In this document: positions 35,925-43,994 of the stretch, in pieces
Position numbering within the stretch: the first letter of the stretch is position 1
Layout: each line of letters opens with the position of its first letter
NCBI GenBank assembly: GCA_049889355.1
Contig: JBMHDN010000046.1
Span: 1 to 64,000 of the forward strand
Reading direction: 5' to 3'
Source: JBMHDN01 sp049889355
GTDB lineage: Bacteria; Pseudomonadota; Alphaproteobacteria; Puniceispirillales; Puniceispirillaceae
Length of the DNA stretch: 64,000 bases
Notes under the pieces: generated by a model
What the model saw: only the letters and a program-made list of their open reading frames with translations
Databases searched by the model: none
What the model was told of the DNA's origin: nothing
Program-made: the position numbers and the translations under genes

Positions 35925-37934
35925 TTAGCTCGGTTCAGCAGATTCCTTGGCCCGTTTGACATCTTCATCGAGCACCAAGCCACGTTGCTTGAGCTCATCG
36001 AGCTTAGACTGGAGCGAATCTGCGTTCAAGGTGCGGGTTTCCCCTAACCCTTCCACATAAATCTGGCGCGGCACGTCAAATTTCGTATCCCCTGCCACCA
36101 CGACAGAATCCAGCGCGCCTAAATCCGGGACAGGGCCAAAGGGATCTGAACCTGTCCCTGGCACAGAAACCGGACCAGACACCAGATCAGAAACCGGATC
36201 AGAAACCGGACCAGAAACCAGATCAGATATCTGATCGCCAGCATCATCAGACACATCAGGGGCCAAGCCATCATCTGAGAGCGGCATAGTGTCAGATGGC
36301 ATTGCCGCCGCAACAGATGCAGCAATATCCGCCAGCGCATCATCTGTGTCAGACGGGTTTATCTCAGCTGGCTGTGTTTCGGCTGGCAGCGTATCGACTG
36401 GCTGGGTATCTGCGGACTCAGGCTCTTCAGCGACAGGCATTGCCGCGATTTCCATCGGGGCCGCCTGATCAATATCACCTGACATTAATTCAGCGACAAG
36501 CGCGTCATCTTCAATGCTGGCCTCAACAGGCTCTGGTTTTTCCAGCACTGCCATTTCTTCGACTTCATCAGCTGGCTCTTCAACGGGCAGGGGCGGGTTC
36601 ATATCCGCTGAGGTTTCAGCTTCTGGATTGGCCTCAACAGCACTCTCTGGCTGGCCCGCATCAGCGGATGTGGCGGGCGTGGCGGGTGCACCAAACCCAA
36701 CTGCAGACAAATCCACGCCGAGATCAGCCACCAGATTTTCCTCTGACGGCAGGGCTGGCTGAGGCGGGTCTGTAGGCTCATCTTGCATAACAGGCGCGGC
36801 CATTTCAGGGGCTGTCATTTCCGGGGCTGTCATTTCCGGGGCTGTCATGTCAGGGGCTTTGATTTCAGGGGGCACCTCTGGTGCAGTCACGTCTGGTGCA
36901 GTCACCTCTGGCGCGGCTGGCTCTGGCGCAGTCACTTCTGGTGCAGTCACGTCTGGTGTAGTCACGTCTGGTGCGGCTGGTGGTGATGTAGCAAGTGGAG
37001 ATGCAGCGGGGGCCACAGCACGGACAACAGCTGCGGTCGGGTAAGCTGGTTTTTGCGGCATCTCGGGCTGCGCCGGTGATGGCATATTGTTTGCCGGCTG
37101 AGAGGCGACCACCGCGGCTGGTACTGGCACTGGTGCTGGTTCTGGTACTGGTTCTGGCACATGTACTGGTACTGGCACAGGCTGGGATGCGCCGCTGTCA
37201 GATGGCGGCGATGACATCGTTTCTGGCGGCATGTGCTGGGGTTGCATGTGCTGGGGTTGCATGTGCTGGGGTGTAGCTTGTGGCATGGCTTGCGGCGCAG
37301 ACCCGGCCACCTGCTGGAGCGGTGCGAGCAAAGGCGCGGTATATAACCCCAATTCGGTTTTGCCCTTCTGTGTCAGCAAATCGCGTGGCAGTCCAGACAT
37401 CAACGCAACCACATCATCACGCAACAGCACCTGCCAGCGGCAGGCCTCAATCTCCCATGGGCGCTGCTGCCACATCACCTCATCGATCATTACTGGCTTT
37501 TCTTTCAGCCATTTGGCGCGATGCAGGGTGATTTTTTGTTTGCGGATTTTTTTGCGGGTGATTTTCAACCGGCCAGCGCGCACTTGTGCAATGTGAATCA
37601 ATTCATGCGCCAGCGTTTCGATCGCATCACTCAGCCCGCCAGCCAAGCTCACCACCGCGTTGAATTTTTTAGGCGGTTTATAGCTGAGGCCAGATCGACC
37701 CACCAGCTGGTCACGACTAATGGGCTGACGATAAGGCTGGCGAGTCAGTTCGACTGCAAATTGGAATTTTTTATTGGTTTTTTTGGGAAATAGGCGCGCT
37801 TCGAGCAAATGGGCTGCTTGTTGCAACAGCTCAACCTCAGCCGGAGAAACATCAATCGCACTAACCTGAATCATAGACCGAACATCACATGCACTAAACC
37901 CACAGGCCGATGGCGACCTGCCCCGGCCAGCCAT
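35925..37934 (-). CDS. Large protein with HELIH metallopeptidase-like domain and repetitive Pro/Ala/Glu tail
   Basis: I do not recognise this 669-residue protein as a named gene. Residues about 21-180 form a compact basic domain with HELIHIAQ (residues 110-117), a zinc-site pattern like that of SprT-type gluzincins, and RPWEIEAC (158-165), which could supply the third ligand. The rest is low complexity: QPQHM units, VPEPVPEPAPVPVP, TAPEVTAPE-type units (about 315-385), an acidic Asp/Glu-rich stretch, and VSDPVSDLVSGPVS, ending in a charged helical segment. No signal peptide, so probably cytoplasmic. Start uncertain: ATG 37934 (AGAAGG 4 bases upstream) or ATG 37874. Not obviously in an operon. 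Confidence 0.75.
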   Translation of the reverse strand: MAGRGRSPSACGFSACDVRSMIQVSAIDVSPAEVELLQQAAHLLEARLFPKKTNKKFQFAVELTRQPYRQPISRDQLVGRSGLSYKPPKKFNAVVSLAGGLSDAIETLAHELIHIAQVRAGRLKITRKKIRKQKITLHRAKWLKEKPVMIDEVMWQQRPWEIEACRWQVLLRDDVVALMSGLPRDLLTQKGKTELGLYTAPLLAPLQQVAGSAPQAMPQATPQHMQPQHMQPQHMPPETMSSPPSDSGASQPVPVPVHVPEPVPEPAPVPVPAAVVASQPANNMPSPAQPEMPQKPAYPTAAVVRAVAPAASPLATSPPAAPDVTTPDVTAPEVTAPEPAAPEVTAPDVTAPEVPPEIKAPDMTAPEMTAPEMTAPEMAAPVMQDEPTDPPQPALPSEENLVADLGVDLSAVGFGAPATPATSADAGQPESAVEANPEAETSADMNPPLPVEEPADEVEEMAVLEKPEPVEASIEDDALVAELMSGDIDQAAPMEIAAMPVAEEPESADTQPVDTLPAETQPAEINPSDTDDALADIAASVAAAMPSDTMPLSDDGLAPDVSDDAGDQISDLVSGPVSDPVSDLVSGPVSVPGTGSDPFGPVPDLGALDSVVVAGDTKFDVPRQIYVEGLGETRTLNADSLQSKLDELKQRGLVLDEDVKRAKESAEPS
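36165..37275 (-). repeat. Cluster of short in-frame tandem repeats inside the HELIH protein gene
   Basis: Several different repeat families occur in one gene: 12-base units at about 36165-36230 (VSDPVSDL type), 15-base units at about 36790-36990 (TAPEM/TAPEV/TAPDV), a Pro-Val dipeptide-like run at 37120-37185, and three 15-base QPQHM units at 37231-37275. All unit lengths are multiples of three, so copy-number changes keep the frame. Confidence 0.8.
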
Positions 37935-38140
37935 TATGCCTTCTGCGCTAAGTTAATCACAGCCAGCAAAACTTAGCAATCAGAGAAACTCAGCAATATC
38001 AAGTGGATCTGAGCGCATAAAGCAAAAGGATAACAGAGCATCGCCTATCAGCAGAGCCTGTTATCCTGTCTGTTGGCTATGTCAGCAAATCAGGCAGCCA
38101 GGGCGGGCGCAGCCACGCCCCTCATTCGGCTTGTCTTTCA

Positions 38141-38572
38141 TTAGCCGGTGATGGCTGTAAAGCCTGCTGCTTCAATGCCGGCCACCGCAGCGGCCTCATC
38201 ATTATCTGAGGTGTCGCCGGAAATACCGACCGCGCCCAGAATATCACCGTTTGAATCAGCGATAAGCACACCGCCAGGCACCGGTACAAAATCGCCATCC
38301 ATCATCCGGCCAACCGCATCAATGAAATAGGCTTGCTGTTCAGCGCGTGCCATTAAAGCGCGGCTGCCCATGCCGATCCCAATCGCGGCATTGGCTTTAC
38401 CATGGGCAATCCGGTGGCGCTGGATAGAGGTGCCATCCTGATTGGCACAGGCACGCAAGCTGGCGCGGGCATCCAACACCATCACGCAAAGCGGCTTCAA
38501 GCCTAATTCAGCTCCTTTTGCCAATGCGCCATCAATGATTTGTTGAGAAACGGAAAGGCTGAGTGCGGTCAT
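38141..38572 (-). CDS. GlcG/HbpS (DUF336) family protein
   Basis: A 143-residue protein of the GlcG/HbpS family, named after a gene of the glycolate locus and a haem-binding Streptomyces protein. Characteristic patterns are LCVMVLDARASLRA, IAHGKANAAIGIGMGSRAL and VPGGVLIADSNGDILGAVGISG. No signal peptide, so cytoplasmic. Biochemical role is unsettled for the family. Flanks of 206 and 288 bases carry no other gene I can support. Confidence 0.88.
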   Translation of the reverse strand: MTALSLSVSQQIIDGALAKGAELGLKPLCVMVLDARASLRACANQDGTSIQRHRIAHGKANAAIGIGMGSRALMARAEQQAYFIDAVGRMMDGDFVPVPGGVLIADSNGDILGAVGISGDTSDNDEAAAVAGIEAAGFTAITG

Positions 38573-38764
38573 GAGAGTCTCCTAAGAAGCTAAACCAAAA
38601 GCAGAATTGAATATTTTCCAATGACAAATTAACATCAGCTGTTGGCTCTTTAAAGTCATAAGAACGACAATTTGCATCCCCTTTCACAATATTATGACCA
38701 GAATTTCTGCCCTATTTTCATATCTTTGATGACTAATATTGATTTTTCTCATATATTCAGTGAC

Positions 38765-38779
38765 AGTCATGACTATAAT
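38765..38779 (+). promoter_or_regulatory. Palindrome fused to a perfect -10 element
   Basis: AGTCATGACT (38765-38774) is a perfect 10-bp palindrome whose last T is the first base of TATAAT (38774-38779). No good -35 lies 16-18 bases upstream, so the promoter may depend on an activator or be blocked by a protein bound to the palindrome. It lies about 80 bases before the exported repeat protein. Confidence 0.45.
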
Positions 38780-38860
38780 TTTATGTCCGGCCCCATGTCT
38801 GTCTTGTTACAGCGCAGGTTTTAGCTGGCGAAAAAGAATGTGCACAGGGAGTCCTGAATA

Positions 38861-40096
38861 ATGCTGAAGCAGTTTGGATGGGTCGTCGTCTCGGCATCTT
38901 TGACAGCAACCGCACCTGCCCTTGCGGGTGGTGAGAGCGGTGTTGTCAGTGAAAACACCTCACAAAGTGAAACCTCGCAGGCAGACAGCTCAGCTGTTGC
39001 AGATGAACAGGCGACAAACACGCAAGCCAGCGATACTGATACAAGCGAGGCAGAAATTGTCGAGCAAGGTTCAGCAGAGCCTCAGGATGACAGCGCTGAT
39101 GCAGATGCAGCCAGCAGCCAATCGCAAAATGCCGCCCAAGGTACCGCGCAAGGCACACCTCAGCAGAAGAATGAGAATGTGCGCGAGCCTGAAGGATTTG
39201 TGGCGATTGAAGATCAACAGCTGGTGATTGACACCTCAGGCATTTCAGATGGAGATGGCCTGGGCTCTGTTCAGCTGCAATGGCAGATTTCAGATAATGG
39301 CAATGACTGGATGGTATTGCCAGGGGCGATTACGCCGAGCTTTGTGCCGCGCGATCAAGAAGTGGGCCGTTATCTGCGTGTTCAAGTATCTTATATTGAT
39401 GGGCAGGGTAATCCAGAATTGCTCTATAGCCCGTCTTCAACCCCTGTACAAAATGTGAATGACGCACCGGTTGGTCTGCCTGTTCTGTTGGGTGATGCCC
39501 GCGAAAATGGCTTGCTCAGCATTGATGTAACACGGGTGAATGATGAAGATGGTATTGGCGCTTTATCTTATAGCTGGCAGCGTTCAGCTAACCGCGCTGA
39601 ATGGGAGAATATCTCAGATGCCTTTTCAAATACTTACCGTCTGACACAGCCAGATGTGGGCTATTCCTACCGTGCAACCATTGCCTATATTGATGGGTTC
39701 GGCACCAAGGAAATGCTGGTAACAGAGCCGACCGAAATCGTGGCGAACGTCGATAACCCGCTTGAAGGCGAAGTAAGCCTGCGTGGTCAGGCTGTCGAAG
39801 GCGGTGAATTGGTCGCCAGCACCTCAAGCCTGACAGATTATGATGGCATTGCCAGCATGAACACCATCTGGGAAGCCTCTCAAGATGGCCAGACATGGGA
39901 TATCTTAAACCTGCCAGCCAACACCATGCGCCTGCTGCTGGACCAGCCGCTTGTAGGCTTGAAGATTCGCGCACGTGCCACTGTGGTGGATAGTTTTGGC
40001 GTTGAGACGGTGGTGACCAGCCAGGCAACTGAGCCGGTGAAGAACATCAACAACAAGCCTGTTGGCAAGCTGTTGATCAAGCGCCTCGGCGACTAA
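38861..40096 (+). CDS. Exported protein with three Ig-like/cadherin-like repeats
   Basis: A 411-residue protein. A Sec signal (VVVSASLTATAPALAGG, cleavage after ALA) is followed by ~80 residues rich in Ser, Gln, Asp, Ala. Three repeats of about 90 residues follow, each with an acidic turn (SDGDGLG, NDEDGIG, TDYDGIA), W-x(2-3)-S/Q-x-(D/N)-G/R-x-x-W, and a D-V-G-type strand with aromatic YIDGxG; NVNDAPVG links the first two. Such repeats normally occur in giant RTX adhesins; here they stand alone with no RTX Gly-rich nonapeptides. Probably periplasmic or surface-associated; function unknown. A terminator follows at 40127. Confidence 0.82.
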   Translation: MLKQFGWVVVSASLTATAPALAGGESGVVSENTSQSETSQADSSAVADEQATNTQASDTDTSEAEIVEQGSAEPQDDSADADAASSQSQNAAQGTAQGTPQQKNENVREPEGFVAIEDQQLVIDTSGISDGDGLGSVQLQWQISDNGNDWMVLPGAITPSFVPRDQEVGRYLRVQVSYIDGQGNPELLYSPSSTPVQNVNDAPVGLPVLLGDARENGLLSIDVTRVNDEDGIGALSYSWQRSANRAEWENISDAFSNTYRLTQPDVGYSYRATIAYIDGFGTKEMLVTEPTEIVANVDNPLEGEVSLRGQAVEGGELVASTSSLTDYDGIASMNTIWEASQDGQTWDILNLPANTMRLLLDQPLVGLKIRARATVVDSFGVETVVTSQATEPVKNINNKPVGKLLIKRLGD

Positions 40097-40107
40097 GCAG
40101 TAGCCTT

Positions 40108-41313
40108 TTAGAAATCTCTAATGAAAGAGGGGATTTTTTCCTTAAACGGGAAAAACCCCCTTTTTGCATGCGGCCAACATATCGCATCATACGTGCGGCG
40201 CTGAAGATAAAGCGGCAACCCCGCTTGTGAGAGCGCCTGTTTGATTTTCGCCAGATTATCTGACCAAAAACCAACTGGCGGTGCCAGCATGACACATTGT
40301 TCAGCCCCGCTTGACCGAGCCAATTCTAGCAGCCCCTCAGGCAGGCTGGCTTCGGCGCTTTGAGCGTCTGCACCCCCACCTATTGCATCATAAATAGGCA
40401 CGTCAAAATGGGCTTTGCACTGGCTGAGTCCATCTGTCATGGCCGCTGCATCCAACGCCAGAATCGCAGCATTTTGCCCACCTGCCCCAAAGGCTACAGG
40501 CAGGCTAGCCGCAGCAACCACAGGCACGCCAAAATCATGGGTTTGAGGGCTGCAATCCTCTGCTGTCATCACCAGCATGGACGGCTTTTTGGGTGCTGGC
40601 TCAAACAGGGTCAGTGGCGCGGCAGCAGCAGGCGGCATTTCTTCTAATGCCACTGCCTGCTCATTGAGCTGGCCATAAGGTGCAAACCGGCCATTGGTAA
40701 AGCTGTCGATATTATCTGCGCGCGCCAGATAATGTTTACCGCGGCTATGCAAGCCAGCCACCCAGCGCCAACCAAGTGTATTAGAGGCCGGATCGCCATC
40801 TGCCAGATGTGTTAAGAAAAAATCAGCTCCCCAAGCCCAAGGCAGACGCAAGGTAAAAATCCAGATAGAAGCTGTCCACATGCGCGCATGATTATGCAGA
40901 TAACCAGTCTCGCGCAGCTCTTCTATCCAGGCATCAAAACACGCAATGCCAGTCTGTCCAGATATCGCCTTTTGATAGGTATCATGCCCGTCTGGGACAT
41001 GGCGCATACCCAAAAACTGGTGCCAGACTGAGGGCCGCATTTCCATCCAGCCTTTAAAATAGGTGCGCCAGAAAATCTCTTGAATATATTTCTCAGCCTG
41101 GCTGAAGCTCTGAGCAGAGAGGGTTTTTTTAATTGCCTCATCTTCGGTGATCAGACGGCGTCTGAAAAAAGGCGACAGACAAGATACAGCATAATGCTGG
41201 CCAGGACCGTGATCAGTATTGCGCCCATGCGCATAGGCACGCCCGGATTTTGGCAGAAATTTTTCTAGAGACGCCGTCGCATGGGCACGCGACATATGAT
41301 GGGTTTCAAACAT
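40108..41313 (-). CDS. Photolyase/cryptochrome-like protein beginning with the FAD-binding domain
   Basis: A 401-residue protein. Residues about 10-250 match the FAD-binding helical domain of photolyases: SCLSPFFRRRLITEDEA, EIFWRTYFKGWME, YLHNHARMWTASIWI, and DGDPASNTLGWRWVAGL. The usual N-terminal alpha/beta antenna domain is missing in front. Instead about 145 residues follow the FAD domain (MLVMTAEDCSPQ ... ICWPHAKRGFFPFKEKIP), with alternating hydrophobic strands and helices that could be a relocated Rossmann-like domain. Proteins with this order occur in other marine Alphaproteobacteria, but I know of no characterised one. DNA repair or light sensing is inference. An ATG six codons later (41295) is also possible. 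Confidence 0.82.
   Translation of the reverse strand: MFETHHMSRAHATASLEKFLPKSGRAYAHGRNTDHGPGQHYAVSCLSPFFRRRLITEDEAIKKTLSAQSFSQAEKYIQEIFWRTYFKGWMEMRPSVWHQFLGMRHVPDGHDTYQKAISGQTGIACFDAWIEELRETGYLHNHARMWTASIWIFTLRLPWAWGADFFLTHLADGDPASNTLGWRWVAGLHSRGKHYLARADNIDSFTNGRFAPYGQLNEQAVALEEMPPAAAAPLTLFEPAPKKPSMLVMTAEDCSPQTHDFGVPVVAAASLPVAFGAGGQNAAILALDAAAMTDGLSQCKAHFDVPIYDAIGGGADAQSAEASLPEGLLELARSSGAEQCVMLAPPVGFWSDNLAKIKQALSQAGLPLYLQRRTYDAICWPHAKRGFFPFKEKIPSFIRDF
40127..40165 (+). terminator. Terminator of the repeat-protein gene, inside the photolyase-like gene
   Basis: AGGGGATTTTTTCC and GGGAAAAACCCCC form a long stem around TTAAAC, followed by five T. It lies wholly within the last codons of the convergent photolyase-like gene, encoding its FKEKIPSF region, so the hairpin and the protein sequence constrain each other. 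Confidence 0.75.
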
Positions 41314-41438
41314 AACACAGATAACCTGACAAACTTAAATCGTGCCTTTGTTACGTTAACAAGACGCGCTGAGGTTACCCTGACAGCAGAAAAAAAAGAA
41401 AAAAACGCTTTGGGCTTCACGGAAATGAAAAATTCTGC

Positions 41439-41456
41439 CTATACTAGGTATAGTAT
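41439..41456. promoter_or_regulatory. Overlapping inverted repeats upstream of a small ORF
   Basis: CTATAC-TAG-GTATAG (41439-41453) is perfect, and ATACTA-GGTA-TAGTAT (41441-41456) overlaps it. The site lies between the divergent photolyase-like gene and the small gene at 41607. It contains TATACT, a possible -10. A repressor operator is plausible; no known consensus was recognised. Confidence 0.4.
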
Positions 41457-41606
41457 GACACAGAGAGTGATGCCTACCAGTTCTAGATGCTCGCGTGTTT
41501 TTCACGCCAGGTGGGGTTTACTGTGTTGTTCTGTTGATTTTCATCAATATGACAACAGCTCACCTCTGGTCTGCCTTCCTGCCAACTTGATGTGTGGAGA
41601 GATGTG

Positions 41607-41912
41607 ATGCGGACAACCGATCATGACATTTGCCCATTGGGCGAAATCATTCCCTTTCAACCACGTGCGGCCACTGGCCAGAGCGATGTAAAAGTCAGTG
41701 TTATCGCAACCCTTGTTGCGGTCAGCGTTTTGCATGACACCACCACAAATCCAGAAGAAAAATTGCTGGAACTCATTGAACAATCTGGTGAGGCTGAAAT
41801 TCTGGATGCGCTGGATGCCACAGCAGATTTAGAACAAGATGAAGCCTTGCATCTGCATGTGCAGCTGAACCCAGTTAATGATAATAGCAGGCTGACAGAT
41901 ATGTCGGTTTAG
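41607..41912 (+). CDS. Uncharacterised 101-residue protein
   Basis: Unknown. It starts MRTTDHDICPLGEIIPF, is acidic overall (especially the C-terminal half: PEEKLLELIEQSG, DATADLEQDEALHLH), has one short hydrophobic stretch (VSVIATLVAVSVL) and no export signal. GGAGAG at 41596-41601 places a ribosome-binding site five bases before the ATG at 41607, which I prefer to the start at 41592. It converges on an AEC transporter with 21 bases between. Length and open frame are compatible with a real gene but do not prove it. Confidence 0.5.
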   Translation: MRTTDHDICPLGEIIPFQPRAATGQSDVKVSVIATLVAVSVLHDTTTNPEEKLLELIEQSGEAEILDALDATADLEQDEALHLHVQLNPVNDNSRLTDMSV

Positions 41913-41933
41913 CGCCGACAAGACCAAGTTGGA

Positions 41934-42854
41934 CTAGCCGATAAAGGCAAGCCAAATCAGCAAGACAGGTACAGATAGGACAGTCTGTAGCGATAGGATT
42001 TCGGCCATCAGCTTGGCATTACCGCCCAGCTCGCGTGCAAGCGGATAGCTGGAAACCGCTGTCGGCATCACCCCGACAATCATAATGATGATTAAGGACA
42101 AACCATCTAGCCCCATCACCATTGCACTGCCAACCATCAGGCCCGGGAAAATAACAGCCTTGGCCAAGGCAGATAATAAAAGGGCCCGCCAAGCAGAGCG
42201 AAAGGCGCTGAGATGCACCCCGGCCCCAATGGCTAGCAGCAATGCTGGCAGTGCACCGCGTCCCAATAATTCAGTTGTATCTAAGATGAAAATAGGCAGA
42301 TCGGCTGGCATATATTTCGCCGCCAGCCCTGCTGCAATCGAGATGATAAGCGGGTTGCGGATAAGCTCTTTGAGGAGGAGCCGCCGCAAATCCATCCCCT
42401 CATGGCGCTTGTTCAGATAGATCAAAATAGCGACAGACATCACATTGGATACAGGCACCAGCGTGGCCAAACATAAGGTGCCCAGCTCTACCGCCTTTGG
42501 TCCATATAAGCCGGCAATGATAGACAGCGCCATAAATCCATTATGCCGGAACGCCCCTTGCAAAAGACTGGAGAGATCGGCGTTATTGAGCCGAAATTGG
42601 CGACCAGCTATCCAGATCAGCACAGTCACGCCAAATAAGCCAGTGAGCAGCGCAATCACTGTTTTATCAACAGCCATATCTGAAAAATCAGAGGTGGCGA
42701 TTGTTTTAAACAGCATCGCTGGAAACAACACCCAATAGCAGAGTCTAGACAAAGACTGCCAGAAGCTCTCTTCTTTTAAAATTGTCAGCGAGATGACCTT
42801 GCCCAGGATCATGACCAGCAAGACAGAAAAAACGATAGGGGCAGCGGATAACAA
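41934..42854 (-). CDS. AEC-family (auxin efflux carrier-like) permease
   Basis: A 306-residue membrane protein with about ten helices in two inverted halves, the AEC pattern. Conserved signs are LLQGAFRHNGFMALSIIAG (helix 4-5 region with the N-x-G motif), GRGALPALLLAIGAGV and VMPTAVSSYPLARELGGN. Bacterial members export or import organic acids such as malate or malonate. It is head-to-head with a second AEC gene at 42972, with a shared 117-base promoter region. Confidence 0.9.
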   Translation of the reverse strand: MLSAAPIVFSVLLVMILGKVISLTILKEESFWQSLSRLCYWVLFPAMLFKTIATSDFSDMAVDKTVIALLTGLFGVTVLIWIAGRQFRLNNADLSSLLQGAFRHNGFMALSIIAGLYGPKAVELGTLCLATLVPVSNVMSVAILIYLNKRHEGMDLRRLLLKELIRNPLIISIAAGLAAKYMPADLPIFILDTTELLGRGALPALLLAIGAGVHLSAFRSAWRALLLSALAKAVIFPGLMVGSAMVMGLDGLSLIIIMIVGVMPTAVSSYPLARELGGNAKLMAEILSLQTVLSVPVLLIWLAFIG

Positions 42855-42971
42855 GAGATTTCCCGTTCTGAATGCGGTATGAAAATTAAGACAGCATGCT
42901 GTATTTATGTTTAAAATGCCACATGCCCTTGTTCATTCACTGTAGCTGAAGTGGTATCAAAAAGTACAGCC

Positions 42972-43925
42972 ATGCTGACCGTTCTCAGTCTTACCATTCC
43001 CTTTTTTGCCATCATCTTAACCGGCGCCATTGGCCGCAAAAGAGGTATGTTCACCAGCGAAGCTGGGCGCATCATGGCAAAATTTGCCTTTTTCATCGCC
43101 TTGCCGCCGATGTTATTTTTGAAGGTGTCTGAGGCCCCTGTGTCAGAATTGCTGACTTTTGGTTTTGTCATTCGCTATGAATTGGCCACTATCCTTATTT
43201 TCTGCAGTGGCGCACTGATAGGCGGTTATCTGTTCAAGCTGACCAGCACTGAGCGGGCGATTTTCGGACTCAATGGGGCCTATTCTAATTATGGCTATAT
43301 CGGCCTGCCGCTTGCCTTCATGGCTTTTGGCGATGCGGCGGCTGTGCCATCTGCGCTTATTTTACTGGCTGATTCCATCATCCTTGTCGTGCTCACAGCT
43401 ATTTTTGCAGCCTTAAGCACAGATGGTGAAGCCAAGCAGGATTTTGTCAGCTCGTTGAAATCCACTCTTTTATCTTTATCTCGGAATCCGCTGTTATTAT
43501 CAGTGGTGGCCGGGTTTTTATTTGCACTCAGCGGTTTGTCACTGCCGGTTATTCCAGAACGCATCTTCCAGATGCTAGCTGGTGCGGCTGCCCCAACTGC
43601 CCTGTTCGCCCTTGGCATTTCACTGGCAGGCGAGCGATTAAGCGAATCGCGCAATGAAGTGATGTTCCTCAGCCTGTTCAAGCTGATTTTATTCCCTGTA
43701 TTGGTTGCAGGTTTGTTCTTGCTCTGGCCTGATAAAGGGCTGGACCCGGTCTGGGTCCAGGTGGCTATTCTGGCCTCCTGTCTGCCTATCGCTGCCAATG
43801 TCTTTGCGATGGCTGAGTTCTATAATGCCTATAGCGGGCGCACCGCCACTGCGATTATGCTCTCCACCCTTTGTGCGAGTGTAACAGTTCCCTTGGTGCT
43901 TTATCTGCTGTTTGAGATGCTTTAA
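42972..43925 (+). CDS. Second AEC-family permease
   Basis: A 317-residue AEC permease, again with about ten helices. Typical segments: IPFFAIILTGAIGRKRGMF at the N-terminus, FGLNGAYSNYGYIGLPLAF, AAAPTALFALGISLAGERL and LPIAANVFAMAEFYN. The ATG at 42972 gives the standard N-terminus (MLTVLSL); an in-frame GTG at 42951 is less likely. It is divergent from the first AEC gene; the two are clearly different in sequence, so any duplication is old. Confidence 0.9.
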   Translation: MLTVLSLTIPFFAIILTGAIGRKRGMFTSEAGRIMAKFAFFIALPPMLFLKVSEAPVSELLTFGFVIRYELATILIFCSGALIGGYLFKLTSTERAIFGLNGAYSNYGYIGLPLAFMAFGDAAAVPSALILLADSIILVVLTAIFAALSTDGEAKQDFVSSLKSTLLSLSRNPLLLSVVAGFLFALSGLSLPVIPERIFQMLAGAAAPTALFALGISLAGERLSESRNEVMFLSLFKLILFPVLVAGLFLLWPDKGLDPVWVQVAILASCLPIAANVFAMAEFYNAYSGRTATAIMLSTLCASVTVPLVLYLLFEML

Positions 43926-43943
43926 GCACACACCCATCAACCG

Positions 43944-43972
43944 CAAAAAAAGGCTGGCACAAGGCCAGCCTT
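43944..43972 (-). terminator. Terminator of bioY
   Basis: AAGGCTGGC (43950-43958) pairs with GCCAGCCTT (43964-43972), 9 bp with a 5-base loop. On the minus strand it ends in a T7 run, so it terminates bioY. For the rightward AEC gene it has no T-tract. Confidence 0.85.
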
Positions 43973-43994
43973 ATCATGAGATGTTTATCTGATT

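Noticed and set aside
36296..36986. Several open frames antisense to the repeat-rich HELIH protein gene
   Set aside because: They mirror the tandem repeats in other frames and show no family pattern or start signals.
37231..37275. Regular short repeats suggestive of a CRISPR array
   Set aside because: The repeats are contiguous 15-base units with no spacers and encode part of a protein.
38861..40096. Exported repeat protein as substrate of the type I secretion system at 47958-53006
   Set aside because: It has an N-terminal Sec signal, no RTX repeats and no Gly-rich C-terminal secretion region, and lies 8 kb away.
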